From contig NW_006921539.1 of NCBI RefSeq assembly GCF_000340215.1, positions 2,180,507 to 2,244,506 on the forward strand: a DNA stretch of 64,000 nucleotides, read 5' to 3'. Source of the DNA: Pseudocercospora fijiensis CIRAD86 (lineage: Eukaryota > Ascomycota > Dothideomycetes > Mycosphaerellales > Mycosphaerellaceae). Below, one piece after another: positions 34,267 through 47,244 of this stretch. Numbering within the stretch: the first letter of the stretch is position 1; every line of letters starts with the position of its first letter. The notes under the pieces are model-generated. The model did not search any database. It worked only from the letters and a program-made list of their open reading frames with translations, and was not told where the DNA came from. Position numbers and translations under genes: made by a program.

Positions 34267-37200
34267 TTATAGGCCCTTAGCCTTCTTCTTGTTCTTTACA
34301 CTAGTCTAATACTTATCTAATAACTTAGTTATGTTTTTAAAAGAGGCTTTAGCTTCCTACGAGTCCTATTTAGGTAAATAGCCTTGCTATCTTAGGAGGT
34401 ATTCCTTCTTGCCTTACCTAGTTCGATGCTTTAGGATACGTTCTATAGACTACAGCTCTTTACTATTAGCTAGTATATCCTCGGATTTAGCAGGCGTTTT
34501 ATCGCTTTCGCGCTAATAGTATAGTTTAAGGAGGGATATATAGAAGGTATTATAGATAGTGTAATAAGGGGGAAGCTATAACTAATAGGCCTATACGGAG
34601 GAGCGTTTAACTTCTCGGATACGAATAGGCTAATGTATCTCGGTACAAGCTTAGGCCTTGTTTTGCTATTAGGGGATAGGTGTTTGCGGATACGGAGGTT
34701 CTTCGTACTAAGCATAACTATGTCGCCTTATTTAAAGGTTATTAGCGTATAGTGTTTGTTATAATAAGCCTTCTAATAGGCCTAGGCCTTTGCTAGTTTG
34801 TTAGCTATCTTAGCGTAAATATCTCGCATCTTTTAAACCCTCTTAATGGCTGCTAGTGTCTTAGGTACTTAACGCGCTTCCCTTTCCTTGCGCTCGGCCT
34901 CGAGCGAGGTAAATAGATCCTATAGCAAGGCAGCGTTTTGGCCTATTATAGCTATATATAGTAAAAGCTTAGTTAATAAGTGTACGCTGTTATTATATAC
35001 GAATTCTGTAGGCTATAGGAGATTAACCTAATCCTCGGGGTTCTTATTAATATAGCTATGTAGGTACTACTATAGGGTAGCGTTCTGCCTCTCTGTTTAA
35101 CCGTTAGTCTATAGATAGAAGGCTATTAATAGCCGATGCTTTAGTCTTAGCTATAGGCATATTTCGCTCTAATAGTGCGATATTAGTATCGATCTACGAT
35201 TAGATACTATCTCCTTAGGGGTTCCCTAATAGGTATAGAAGATATTAGTCTATAGCGCCTCTGCTATATTAATAGCAGCCTAATCCTTACGCGCCGGGAT
35301 ATATCGAGCGCCTTTAGTAAATCGATCTACTATAACAAGGATAGTATTATACACGTCCTTGCTGCCCCTACGCTTAGTAGGAGGAAGGCCTATAATAAAA
35401 TCTATTATAAGCTCTACAAATAGCTTCCTAGGAACAGGAAGTAAAGACAACTCGCTAAATAGCAAGTGCTTTAGTGCTTTAATACGCTAGTATACTACGT
35501 AGGTCTGTACGTATTCTTTTATATGCCGTTTACTATTCGGCTAGTAGTGTATACGCGATAGTAGCTCGTGCGACCTCTCTATACTATAGTAACTAGCGAG
35601 CTTACTATTATAGTGCCTCTTTAAAAGCGCTTATCTAATCGATTGTTTAGCGGGGATATAGTATCTGCCCTTAAACTTTAAGTAACCCTTATCGTCGATC
35701 GACTAGTTATTACTCTTACTAGATCGAGTCGCCCGTCTACTTACAAGCCTATTAATACGGTCGATAGCAAAGGCGTCCCTCTGCTAAGCACGCAATAGCT
35801 TATCTATAAACGATTGACTATCCCTAATTATAAGGTTATTTAATAGTACCCTCGCTATTAAACGAGGTACGTATTATATATATCTAATAGCACTAGCAGC
35901 CGGAACTACTGCAACCTCTTCTATAGTGCTATCGCTATAGATAGCAATATCTTTAATCGAGTCGTTATAGCTCGAGCGATCTGCGTCCTTTCTAACGTGT
36001 ACTAGAAGAACGACAACTCTGCTATAGTATTTGTTACCGCCGCGGGGTTCGGAAGTCCGCTTATCCTACGCTTACTTATTAACGATACGGGCTATAGCAA
36101 TCTTATACTATAGGGTTAGAAACAAAGAATTAATATATTAGGTCTCGCTATCGTAATTAGGTCGCCTCGATAGGCTATCGGTAGGGTTATTTACGCCTAG
36201 TCGGTATAATATATTAAAATCGAACCCGGCGAGGTAGACGGCCTATCTAGCCTATCGACCTATAACTCTAGTAACCCTAGTAATGCTACGGAGGTTGTTA
36301 TAGTCTGTATAGACCTGTATTATATATTAAGCCCTATCGAGGTAGTACCTCTAATGCTTAAAGGCCTCGATAATAGCTAGGAGCTCTTGCTCGTAGGTCT
36401 TATAGCGACGTTTAGTATTAATTATCTTCCTCGAGAAGAAGGCAATCGGGTACTAATAATAGTCCTTATCCGATTGTTGTAATATAATAGCTAATATAGC
36501 AAACTGTAAAGCGTTAGTCTTAATACGGATCTACTTACTTAGTACAAAATAGTGCAATAAGGGGACTTTAGTAAAGCGTTGCTTTAAACCGTTAAAAGCG
36601 GCTTGTGCTTTGTTAGTCTATTTAAACTCTCTAGATAGGTTGGCCTTAGTTTTAGTAAGCTTAGTTAGGGGCATTATATGCCGTAAATAGCCCTTAATAA
36701 AGCGACGGTAGAAGTTAGTAAAACCGAGGAACGACTATAGCTCCTTAATTAACGTAGGAATAGGCTATTTAGTAATTGTTTTAATCCGATCGGGATTAGC
36801 CTTAACACCCTCGGTTAATACGAGGAAGCTAAGGAAGGCTACCTCTTTAGCAGTAAAGGTGCATTTAGAAGGCTTGTAGTATAAGCTATAGGCCTATAGG
36901 CGGTCGAGCACCTTACGTATAGCGGCCTAATGTTCCGCAATATTAGGCGAATAGGTATAAACTAGGATATTATCTAGGTAAACTATACAGAGATAGTCTA
37001 ATAGGCCCGAAAGGGCCCGATTAATATAGGACTAGAATGTTATAGGGGCGTTTGCTAGCCTAAATAGTATAACTAGGTACTTAAAATAGCTATAGCGAGT
37101 ACGGAAGGCTGTTTTCTATTCGTCGCCCTTACGAATATAGATACGATAGTACGCATTCTTAATGTCTAGTATAGTATAGTAGTAAGCGCTAGAAAGGCGA

Positions 37201-38170
37201 TCGAGGGTCTTATTAATAAGCGGGAGTAGATAGCGGTCCTTAATAGTAATAGCATTAAGCCTACGATAATCGATATATAGGCGTAGGCTACTATCCTTCT
37301 TTAGTACGAATAGGATAGGTATACTAGTAGGGCTGTTGCTATACTAAATTCGACTATTAGCTAGGTTCTTATCTAGGTATTTACGCAATATAGCGAGTTT
37401 ACGCTTACTAAGGTTATAGAGTAGCCTAAAGGGGACCTCCTTGCTCTCTATAATATTAATCTTATAATCCGTCTTTTTAAACATAGGCAATATCGATGCT
37501 AGGTAGTGTTTAAATATATTAATATAGGTCTCTCGAATAGGCTATAGTATACGAGCAAGCTATTTAGGGTCTATACTATTAGGGGGCACTAGTTTATCGT
37601 TATCTCTACCGAGCAGGTCGGTAGTCGGGTTAGCTAAGGCGGAGGCTAGCGTTAGGTTGCTAATAAATAGGACCCTAATATCGTTAGGACACTCGCTAAC
37701 GTCGATGTGCTTAATATCCTCCTTCCTAGCGATTCTAAATCGCTACTATTAGAGGCCTAAGTCTATAGTTATAGCGTAGTGCTTAAGAACAGGGTTGCTA
37801 ATAACAATATCGAATAGAAGGCTGTCTATGTCTACTACGTAGGCGGTAAAATCTAACAAGCGCTTATTGCCGAGGTCGTCTCTTAGGACTATAGGGATAT
37901 AGTAGGCCCTATAGCTTAAGTGCCGGGCGTTATTAAACTAAGCAAGGGTTAGCAGGTTAGCCTTATTTAGTTGCCGGAGGTCTAATTGCTTAGCTAGGCG
38001 ATAGCTAATAAAGGCACTAACTAAATTTCCTAGATCTAGTATAACCTTAGTTTAATAGTTAGTACCCTTCGTATCCTATATAAGATAGGAGCGCGTAATA
38101 GCTAGTACAATGTCGATAGTCTTACGCCGCACAATGCTAATAGTTAGTGCGGCGCCTAATCTTTTTTCGA
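34267..38170 (-). pseudogene. A4 pol: protease, RT, RNase H, integrase, chromodomain
   Basis: Reading leftward. Protease VILDLGNLVSAFISYRLA (about 38000-38050). RT from about 37560: [34 protein letters not shown], and the catalytic IVYLDNILVY (about 36960-36990), where the second Asp is Asn. RNase H/tether with LQFAILAIILQQSDKDYY (about 36465-36520) and DSLSRRPNYDSET (about 36145-36185). Integrase zinc region (about 35500-35660); core FVELIIDFIIGLPP, inside the one uninterrupted stretch 35280-35465; Glu site TNG*TERQNATL (about 35075-35110). Chromodomain (about 34280-34465), stop at 34267. RIP stops throughout, plus small frame shifts near 34600. Confidence 0.9.
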
Positions 38171-39690
38171 CTAATTAGAAGGTTAGCCTATAGGGGTAGC
38201 GTTAGCTACTAAAAGGTGCTTTCGGTAATCGGCGGTAGTACGGTCGATTCGGGCCTAATCCCTAGGTTTGTCGCATTAGCCTAGAAGATAGCTAGTGCTA
38301 TTATAGTTAAAGCACTTCAATCTAGTTAGGAGGTTGCTATAGCTGCTATTAGTCGAGCGGTTAGCGTTATAAGGATACGAGCCCCTTCTACGGCCCCTAT
38401 TACGGCCCCCTCTATATAGCCGCCGGCTACGGCCTCTTCTACGGTCGCTACTATTCCTATTATTAGTATTGTTATCCTAGTAGGATCCTTAGTTTCCTCC
38501 GCGGCTACTATAGTTGCTATAGTTAGTACTAGTTAGTCGGATCCTCGATTCTAGTCTTTATTAGAGTTAAATAGCTCGTTTAGCTGTTTCTACCTCGACT
38601 ATAAATTAAATACGTATTAGGTTAGCCTAGTTAAATATACGACGGCGGTCTAATTCGAGGATAAGCTCCTATCTAAGTTTTAGGCGTATCTCGGAGATCT
38701 ATATAGAATTAGTCTTAGCTAGAAGGTTATCCTCGAGGGTCTTTAAATAGGCCTCGAATAAGCGAGCCGATTAATTAGTCTTCTATTTAGCTCGAAGATA
38801 TAGGTCCTAAGTATATTATTGCCTTAGTATAGGGTTTCTAAGGGTGTCTAGTATAATAGTTTTGTAGGTTTGCTACTAAACAGTAGTCTAGTTATTAAGG
38901 GAGTCGAAATAATTATCCTATATACGCTTTAAGTCGCTATTGATATACTATATAGCGTAGACAACTAGTAAATAGTCGTCGAGAAGAGCCCTTAGTGCAT
39001 TTCGCTAGTTAAGCTTACAATTACGTATATAATTATTGTATTGCTTGCGACTAGAGCCGTTAAACACGGTATAGTCCTTAAGCTTAGCATCCTTCCTCTT
39101 CTAAATAGATAATAAAGAAGGTCCTACTATAGGTTTAGTTATCGGGGCTTCCTAAAGGCGGCGAAGTTCGAGGAGGTCGTCCTTTAGCTATTATTCTTAG
39201 CGTAGGGCAGTAAGCCTGTTTTAGGTAGCTTCTTAAAGTCTCCCTACTAGTTAAGGACTAAAGGCTAGTTAGCTATATCGACGATTAACAATATTGTTAA
39301 GAATATCGTCGATAGGCAATTCTAGGTCGTTACCTAGAATTATAGGTTTTTTAGTAGGCCCTCCGGCAGGCTCTTTAGCAGGCACTTTAGCAGGCACTAT
39401 GCTACTAGAGTTGTTATTGCTAGCGCTGCTAGCGGCGCCGCGGTTGTTATTGCTTCGTAATAAGCCGGCTATTATAATAGAGGGTAATACTAATAATGTA
39501 TTATTAGCCCCTAAGATACGGATATAGCGGAATTAGTAGATATCGGTCTAGTACGACTAACTTAGTATAATAGGCCGTATAGAAGGCCTTGTTTAATAAT
39601 TGGTACGGTTGTTTTTAATAGAATAGTACGTATAGGTCCCGTCCTTCGGGCGTAATATAGTTAACTCGATAGTTTTCGTAGCTATACCGC
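38150..39690 (-). pseudogene. A4 gag
   Basis: Zinc knuckle at about 38275-38330 (CFNYNSTSYLLG*C), with the second Cys and the His now Tyr and the last Cys kept. It is preceded by the Arg/Gly/Asn-rich region (about 38340-38560) and the capsid-like part to about 39240. The Thr/Pro repeat region is at about 39330-39480. The six-A run shared with pol is at 38161-38170. Confidence 0.82.
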
Positions 39691-39737
39691 TAAAAGCTTC
39701 AAATAAAGACTATCTAGCTGCTACCCTTAAAGGGTAG

Positions 39738-39748
39738 ATCGAATACTA
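39738..39748 (-). other. A4 primer-binding site, self-priming type
   Basis: Plus-strand ATCGAATACTA adjoining the 5' LTR, exactly complementary to TAGTATTCGAT inside it (39798-39808). Confidence 0.7.
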
Positions 39749-39945
39749 TATAAGAAGGGTTATATTAGTAGGTAGATAGGGTAGTAGTAGGTACAGGTAG
39801 TATTCGATAAGGATCTAGGAAGAGAGGGAGGAAGGTAGGAGAGTTAGCCTATTGCTAAGCGCTAAGCCCTACCTAAGGCACTAAGACCCTAGCTTTACTC
39901 GGTCTAGTTACATACCAATTACGTATAGCCTCTTTAGCCCTAATA
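39749..39945 (-). repeat. A4 5' LTR (197 bp)
   Basis: Matches 32826-33022 in length and sequence, apart from a few transitions. Its TG end is mutated to TA. Confidence 0.95.
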
Positions 39946-39950
39946 TATTT

Positions 39951-42746
39951 AGGTTAGCTAATGCCCCTACTACATTCTAGTCCTATATTAATCGGGCCTT
40001 ATCCGGCCTATTAGACTACCTCTATATAGTTTACCTAGATAATATCCTAGTTTACACCTATTTATATAATATTGCCGAATACTAGGCCGTAGTACGTAAG
40101 GTCCTCGACCGCCTACAAGCCTATAGACTATATTGCAAGCCTTCTAAATACACCTTCGCTACTAAAGAGGTAGCCTTCCTTAGCTTCCTCGTATCGACTA
40201 AGGGTATTAAGGCTAATCCTAACCGGATTAAGACTATTACTAAGTAGCTAACACCTACTAGTATTAAGGAACTCTAATTATTCCTAGGTTTTGCTAATTT
40301 CTATCGCCGCTTTATTAAAGGCTATTTACGGCATATAATGCCCCTAACTAAGCTTACTAAAACTAAGGCCAATCTAACTAGAGAGTTTAAATAGACTAAT
40401 AAAGCATAAGCCGCTTTTAACGGTTTAAAGCAACGCTTTACTAAAGTCCCCTTATTATACTACTTCGTACTAAGCAAACTAATCCGTATTAAGACTAACG
40501 CTTTATAGTTTGCTATATTAGCTATTATATTATAACAATCGCATAAGGACTATTATTAGCACCCGATTGCCTTCTTCTTAAGGAAGATAATTAATGCTAA
40601 GCGTCGCTACGAGACCTACAAGCAAGAGCTCTTAGCTATTATCGAGGCCTTTAAGTATTAGAGGTACTACCTCGATAGGGCTTAATATACGATATAGGTC
40701 TATATAGACTATAACAACCTCCGTAGCATTACTAAGGTTACTAGAGTTATAGGTCGATAGGCTAGATAGGCCGTCTACCTCGCTAGGTTTGATTTTGATA
40801 TATTATATCGGCTAGGCGTAAGTAACCCTACTAATAGCCTATCGAGGCGACCTAATTACGATAGCGAGACTTAGCAATCTATTAATTCGTTGTTTCTAAC
40901 CCTATAGTATAAGATTGCTATAGCCTATATTGTTAATAAGCAAACGTAGGATAAGCGGACTTCTAGACTCTACGGCGATAATAAATACTATAGCGGAGTT
41001 ATCGTTCTTCTAGTATACGTAAAAAGAAAGGACGTAGATCGCTCGAGCTATAACAACTCGATTAAAGATATTGCTATCTATAGCGATAGCACTATAGAAG
41101 AGGTTGCAGTAGTTCCGGCTACTAGTGCTATTAGATGTATATAATACGTACCTCGTTCGATAGTAAGGGTACTATTGAATAACCTTACGAATAGGGATAG
41201 TTAATCGTTTATAGATAAGCTATTACGTGCTTAGTAGAGGGACGCCTTTGCTATCGAGCGTATTAATAGGCTTGTAAGTAGATAGGCGACTCGATCTAGT
41301 AAGAGTAATAGTTAGTCGATCGACGATAAGGGTTACTTAAGGTTTAAGGGCAGATATTATATCCCCGCTAAACAATCGATTAGACAAGAGCTTTTAAAGA
41401 GGCACTATAATAGTAAGCTCGCTAGTTACTATAGTATAGAGAGGTCGCACGAGTTACTATCGCGTATATACTACTAGCTAAATAGTAAGCGGCATATAAA
41501 GGAGTGTATATAGACCTATATAGTATACTAGCGAGTTAAAGCACCGAAGCACTTGCTATTCGGCGAGCTGTCTTCGCTTCCTGTCCTAAAGAAGCTATTT
41601 ATAGAGCTTATAATAGATTTTATTATAGGCCTTCCGCCTACTAAGCGTAGAGGCAGTAAGGACGTATATAATGCTATCCTTATTATAGTAGATCGATTTA
41701 CTAAAGGCGCTCGATATATCCCGGCGCGTAAGGATTAGACTACTATCGATATAGCAGAGGCGCTATAGACTAATATCTTCTATACCTATTAGGGAACCCC
41801 TAAGGGGATAGTATCTAATCGTAGATCGACACTAATATCTTATTACTAGAGCGAGATTTGCTTACAGCTAAGACTAAAGCATCGGCTATTAATAGCCTTC
41901 TATCCGCAAACTAACGGTTAAATAAAGAGGTAGAATGCTACCCTATAGTAGTACCTACGCAGTTATATTAACGAGAACCCCGAGGATTAGGTTAACCTCC
42001 TCTAACCTACAGAATTCGTATATAATAATAGTCTGCACTTATCGACTAAGGTCTTACCCTATATAGCTATAATAGGCTAAAACGCTGCCTTACTATAAGA
42101 CCTATTTACCTCGCTAGAGGCCGAGCGCAAGGAAAGGGAAGCGCGTTAAGTACTAGAGACACTAGCGGCAATAGAACGTGTCTAGAAGATGCGAGAAATC
42201 TATACTAAGATAGCTAAGAAGCTAACAAAGGCTTAAGAGTACTAAAAGACCTACTACGATAAGCGCTATATACTAATAACCTTTAAACAAGGCGATATAG
42301 TTATGCTTAGTATAAAGAACCTCCGTATCCGCAAATACCTATTACCTAATAGCAAAACAAGGCCTAAGCTCGCACTAAGATATATTAGCCTATTCCGCGT
42401 TCGAGAGACTAAGGGCATATAGGCCTACTAGTTATAGCTTCCTCCTTATTATACTATCTATAATACCTTCTACGTATCCCTCCTTAAACTATATTACTAG
42501 CGCGAAGGCGATAAAGCGCCTACTAAGTTAGAAGAAGTCTTAGCCGATAGGGAAGAGCTATAGTCTATAGAACGTATTCTAAAGCACCGGACTAGGTAAG
42601 GCAAGAAGGAATACCTATTAAGATAGCAAGGCTATTCGCCTAAATAGGACTCGTAGGAAGCTAAAGGCTCCTTTAAGGATATAACTAAGTTGCTAGATAA
42701 GTATTAGACTAGTATAAAGAACAAGAAGAAGGCTAAGGGCCTATAA
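39951..42746 (+). pseudogene. A2 pol remainder: RT, RNase H, integrase, chromodomain
   Basis: RT resumes with RLANAPTTF and the catalytic YLDNILVYT (40032-40058; second Asp changed to Asn, GATGAT to GATAAT). RNase H: LQFAILAIIL (about 40503-40535) and DSLSRRPNYDSET type (about 40840-40880). Integrase zinc region about 41390-41535. The core is within the longest open piece, 41553-41738 (FIELIIDFIIGLPPTKRRG). The Glu segment is near 41900-41940. The chromodomain lies at about 42555-42735, with stop TAA at 42744. Many TAG codons replace Gln and Trp. Confidence 0.88.
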
Positions 42747-43983
42747 TGCCGCCTAGGAATAATGCTACCCCCGGGGTGCTATTAGCTAACTAATTAGAGG
42801 CCGGCAAACTAGGACAATAAGGCTATACTACTATAGGAAGCGCGCACCGAGCGTTAATAAGCGCAATATAACGTATTAACTAATCGCCTACTCTTTTAAG
42901 GATTCTACCTCTTTACTAACGCGCTCTATAAGGCCTTTCTCCTAGTATTTAGGTCCCCCTCTTGTTTATTTATTCTATCGAGGCCCTAAGGCCTAGGCGG
43001 TCGGCGGGGATACGCGCGCGCATATACGAATAACGGTAATAAAGGTAATAGTGTTGTACTACGAGCTAGTAGTATGCCGGCGGCCGGCGCGGCTATATTA
43101 GTAATAGTATTACTAAGTTGTTATTAGTTAAAGAAGGAAATTAGAAGCAAGGTAAAGTTGGCGCTAAGACGGCTAGCGCCGCTATTATTAATATTACCTG
43201 CTCGCTACTATTGCTAACCTTACCTATACTACGAGCTAGAGCGTACTATACCGGTTAAGCTAAAAGAATAGCTATATTAAAGGTTTAATTAAAACTTTAA
43301 GGCTAAGTTAAAATACTAAGAGCCGCTTAAAAGATTAGGCTAATAGACTAACTAAGGGCAAAACTATAGAGCTAAGCTAGCCGGGGTCGATCTTGCATAT
43401 AATAGGTTACTCCTTAATCTTTCCGACCCTTTAAGCGAGGCGAACCTTAACTATTATACTTATAATAGCCTTTACCTATAGAAACTAGACGAACTGTGTT
43501 TTTTAAAAAAACAAGATAAGATTAACAATTAAAGGCTACTAAACCTAACTAATTAGGGCTAGCGAAACTATAACAGTAAATAATAGCCCTCGTAATAATA
43601 AGAATAACCCTCGGGAGCGGATATTGCTAGGTCTTTTAAGAGTAGACGCAAAGAACTCGATACGATATTACTTAGAACGGAGGCAGTGCTATAATACCTC
43701 GTACGCCTACCTATTATAGTAGGGAAGGCGCGCTCGTATTGTAATTAGTCGATAGTCCTCAATTCTCGTAGTTATATATTACTTTATTATATACAAGGAT
43801 AGCGCAGTTAGAGTTAGACATTATATTAGAAGGTAAGGTTTGATATAGTTATATAATTAGGTAGTTAAGTGTTTAATTTAGCGCGGCTAAGTAGCTTATT
43901 AGATTTGCTAAGTTAGTAGTAATAGAGGTCGAGATTAGAATATAGACCGGCTATAAGGGCGCGGCCTTTAGAAGAGAAGCGTA
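42747..43983. other. A2 3' noncoding region
   Basis: 1.24 kb, no gene recognised. Holds the palindrome, a GC alternation (about 43013-43023), CGGCCGGCGCGGC (about 43080-43092), and a purine tract GAAGAGAAGCG just before the LTR. Confidence 0.7.
42760..42784. repeat. CCCCGGGG palindrome, A2 copy
   Basis: TAATGCTACCCCCGGGGTGCTATTA, 13 bp after the pol stop, followed by GCTAACTAATTAGAG. The same form as in A1. Confidence 0.86.
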
Positions 43984-44180
43984 TATTAGGACTAAAGAGG
44001 TTACACGTAATTAGTATATAACTAGGCTCGAGTAAAGCTAGGGTCTTAATGCCTTAGGCAGGGCTTAGCGCTTAGCAATAGGCTAACTCTCCTACCTTCC
44101 TCCCTCTTCTTCTAGATTCTTATCGAATACTACTTGTACCTACTACTACCCTATCTACCTACTAACATACCCTTCTTATA
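43984..44180 (+). repeat. A2 3' LTR (197 bp)
   Basis: TATTAGGAC...CTTCTTATA, paired with 11055-11251. The TTATA duplication follows, then A3 integrase. Confidence 0.93.
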
Positions 44181-44185
44181 TTATA

Positions 44186-47100
44186 GATAGAACGCTATAG
44201 ATAGGCGATGCTTAAGTCTTAGCTATAGGCATATCTTACTCTAATAATAAGATATAAATGTCGAGCCTCTATCGGAGACTATCCCTTTAGGGGTTCCCTA
44301 ATAGCTATAGAAGATGTTGTTCTATAGTGCTTTAGCTATATTAATAGTAGTCTAATCCTTCCGAGTAGGGATATAACGAGCCCCCTTAGTAAATCGATCT
44401 ACTATAACAAGGATAGTATTAAAGATATCTTTGCTACCCCTACGCTTAGTAGGTAGAAGGCCTATAATAAAGTCTATTATAAGCTCTACAAATAGTTTCT
44501 TTAGAATAGGAAGTAAAGACAACTCGCCGAATAGTAAGTGCTTTAGTGCTTTAACTCGCTAGTATACTATATAAGTCTATATATATTCCTTTATATGCCG
44601 CTTACTATTTAGCTAGTAGTATATACGCGATAGTAGCTCGTGCAACCTCTCTATACTATAGTAACTAGCGAGCTTACTATTATAGTGCCTCTTTAAAAGC
44701 TCTTATCGGATCGATTGTTTAGCGGGGATATAGTATCTGCCCTTAAACTTTAAGTAACCCTTATTATCGATCGACTAGTTACTCTTACTAGATCGAGTCG
44801 TTCGCCTACTTATAAGCTTATCGATACGTTTAGTAGTAAAGGCGTCCCTCTACTAAGTACGTAATAGCTTATCTATAAACGATTAACTATCCCTATTTGC
44901 AAGGTTATTTAATAGCACCCTAGCTACTAAACGAGGTACGTATTATATATATCTAATAGCACTAGCAGCCGGAACTACTACAACCTCTTCTATAGTACTG
45001 TCGCTATAGATAGCAATATCTTTAATCGAGTCGTTATAGCTCGAGCGATCTACGTCCTGTCTTTTAACGTATACTAGAAGAACGACAACTCCGCTATAGT
45101 ATTTGTTACCGCTGCGGGGTCCGGAAGTCCGCTTATCCTATGCTTGCTTATTAATAATACGGGCTATAGCAATCTTATACTATAGGGTTAGAAACAATAA
45201 ATTAATGTACTAAGTCTCGCTATCGTAATTAGGCCGCCTCGATAGGCTATCGGTAGGGTTACTTACGCCTAGCTAGTATAATATATTAAAATCGAACCCG
45301 GCGAGGTAGACGGCCTATCTAGCCTATCGACCTATAACCCTAGTAACCTTCGTAATTCTACGGAGGTTATTATAGTCCGTATAGACCTAAATAGTGTACT
45401 ATACACTATCGAGATAGTAGCGCTAGTGCTTAAAGGCTTCTACGATTGCTAAGAGCTCTTACTCGTAGGTCTCGTATTAACGTTCTATATCGATTATCTT
45501 CCGTAAAAAGAAGGCAATTAGGTGCTAGTAATTGTTATTAGCCTATTATAATATAATAGCTAATATAGCGAACTGTAAAGCGTTAGTCTTAATACGGATT
45601 TGTTTGCTTAGTACGAAATAGTATAGTAGAGGAACTTTAGTAAAGCGTTGCTTTAAGCCGTTAAAAGCGGCTTATGCTCTATTAGTCTATTTGAATTCTC
45701 TAGATAGATTGGCCTTAGTTTTAGTAAGCTTAGTTAGTAGCATTACGTGCCCTAAATAACCTTCGATAAATCGACGGTAGAAGTTAGCAAAACCTAGGAA
45801 TAATTAAAGCTCCTTAATAGTTAATACTAGTAGGGGTTAGCTACTTAGTAATAGTCTTAATCCGATTAGGATTAGCCTTAACACCCTTAGTTAATACGAG
45901 GAAGCTAAGGAAGGCTACCTCCTTAGTAGCGAAGGTATATTTAGAAGGCTTGCAATATAGTCTATAGATTCTTAGGCGATCGAGCACCTTGCGGACTATA
46001 GCCTAGTGCTCCGCGATATTAGGCGAGTATATATAAACTAGGATATCGTCTAGATAAACTATATAGAGGTAGTCTAATAGGCCTAAAAGGGCCCGATTAA
46101 TATAGGACTAGAATATAGTAGGGGCATTAGCTAGGCCGAATAGTATAACTAAATACTCGAAATAGCTATAGCGAGTACGGAAGGCTATTTTCTATTTATC
46201 GCCCTTACGAATGCAGATATAATAGTACGTATCCTTAATATCTAATATAGTATAGAAATAGGCGCTAGATAGGCGATCGAGGGTCTTATTAATAAGCGGA
46301 AGTAGACAGCGGTCCTTAATAGTAATAGCATTAAGCCCTCGGTAATTAATATATAAACGTAGGCTACTATCCTTCTTTAGTACGAATAGGATAGGTGCAC
46401 TAGTAGGGCTGTTACTATACCGAATACGACTATTAGCTAGGTTTTCCTCTAGGTACTTACGCAATATAGCAAGCTCGCGCTTACTAAGGTTGTAGAGGGG
46501 CCTAAAAGGGACCTCTTTGCCCTCTATAATATTAATCTTATAATCCGTCTCTTTAAATATAGGCAATATCGATGCTAGGTAGTGTTTAAACATATTAATA
46601 TAGGTCTCTTAAATAGGTCCTAGTATACGCTCGAGCTATTTAGGGTCTATGCTATTAGGGGGCACTAGTTTATCGTTATTACTACCGAGCAGGTCGGTAG
46701 TCGGGTTAGCTAAGGCAGGTATTAGGTTGCTAATAAATAGGACCCTAATATCGTTAGGGCACTCGCTAACGTCGATATACTTAATATCCTCCTTCCTAGC
46801 GATTCTAGAATCTAAATCGCTACTTTTAGAGGCCTAAGTCTATAGTTATAGCGTAGTGCTTAAGAACAGGGTTGCTAATAACAATATTAGAGGGGAGGCT
46901 ATCTATATCTACTACGTAGGCAGTGAAATCTAATAAGCGCTTATTGCCGAGATCGTCTCTTAGTACTATATAAATATAGTAGGCTCTATAGGTTAGGTGC
47001 TAAGCGTTATTAAACTAAGCAAGGACTAGCATGTTAGTCTTAGGCAATTTTCGAAGGTCTAATTGCTTAGCTAGTCGATAGTTAATAAGGGCGCTAACTG

Positions 47101-47244
47101 AATTTCCTAGATCTAATATAACCTTAGCTTTATAGTTAGTATCGTACCTAGATATAAGACAGGTACGTATAATAGCTAGCACAATGTCGATAGTCTTACG
47201 CCGTACGAGGCTAATAGTTAGTATAGCGCTTATTCTTTTTTCGA
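44186..47244 (-). pseudogene. A3 pol N-terminal part: protease, RT, RNase H, integrase
   Basis: Joins 10213-11049 across A2. Leftward: protease LDLGNSVSALIN type (about 47080-47120). RT is in an unbroken 133-codon piece (46192-46593): [40 protein letters not shown] and TILDIKDTYYY. The catalytic YLDD region is at about 46030-46060. RNase H about 45400-45650. Integrase zinc region about 44600-44760 and core FVELIIDFIIGLLP type (about 44450-44500). It ends at the A2 insertion. Confidence 0.88.

Larger units (their letters stand above)
32826..39945 (-). mobile_element. Family A chromovirus copy A4, complete
   Basis: The only uninterrupted full-length family A copy here: 7120 bp, 197 bp LTRs (32826-33022 and 39749-39945), TATTT duplication on both sides (32821-32825, 39946-39950). 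It inserted in the RT of A2 in the opposite direction. It serves as the reference for A1-A3, A5 and A6. Confidence 0.96.
11055..44180 (+). mobile_element. Family A chromovirus copy A2, hosting B and A4
   Basis: LTRs of 197 bp at 11055-11251 and 43984-44180 are flanked by TTATA (11050-11054, 44181-44185) inside the A3 integrase. Two later insertions split it: B (13301-32157) after the protease and A4 (32826-39945) in the reverse transcriptase. Net length is about 7.14 kb. A2 faces opposite to its host A3, so the shared gag and pol appear on both strands. Confidence 0.94.

Noticed and set aside
34470..34715. Separate small gene in the A4 pol C-terminus
   Set aside because: Its first part is the integrase C-terminal domain (KNLRIRKHLSPNSKTRPKL) and the rest results from a frame shift, so it is part of pol.
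46649..46837. Open frame antisense to the A3 protease-RT linker
   Set aside because: Shadow of the pol reading frame on the other strand; not similar to anything and not kept in the other A copies.
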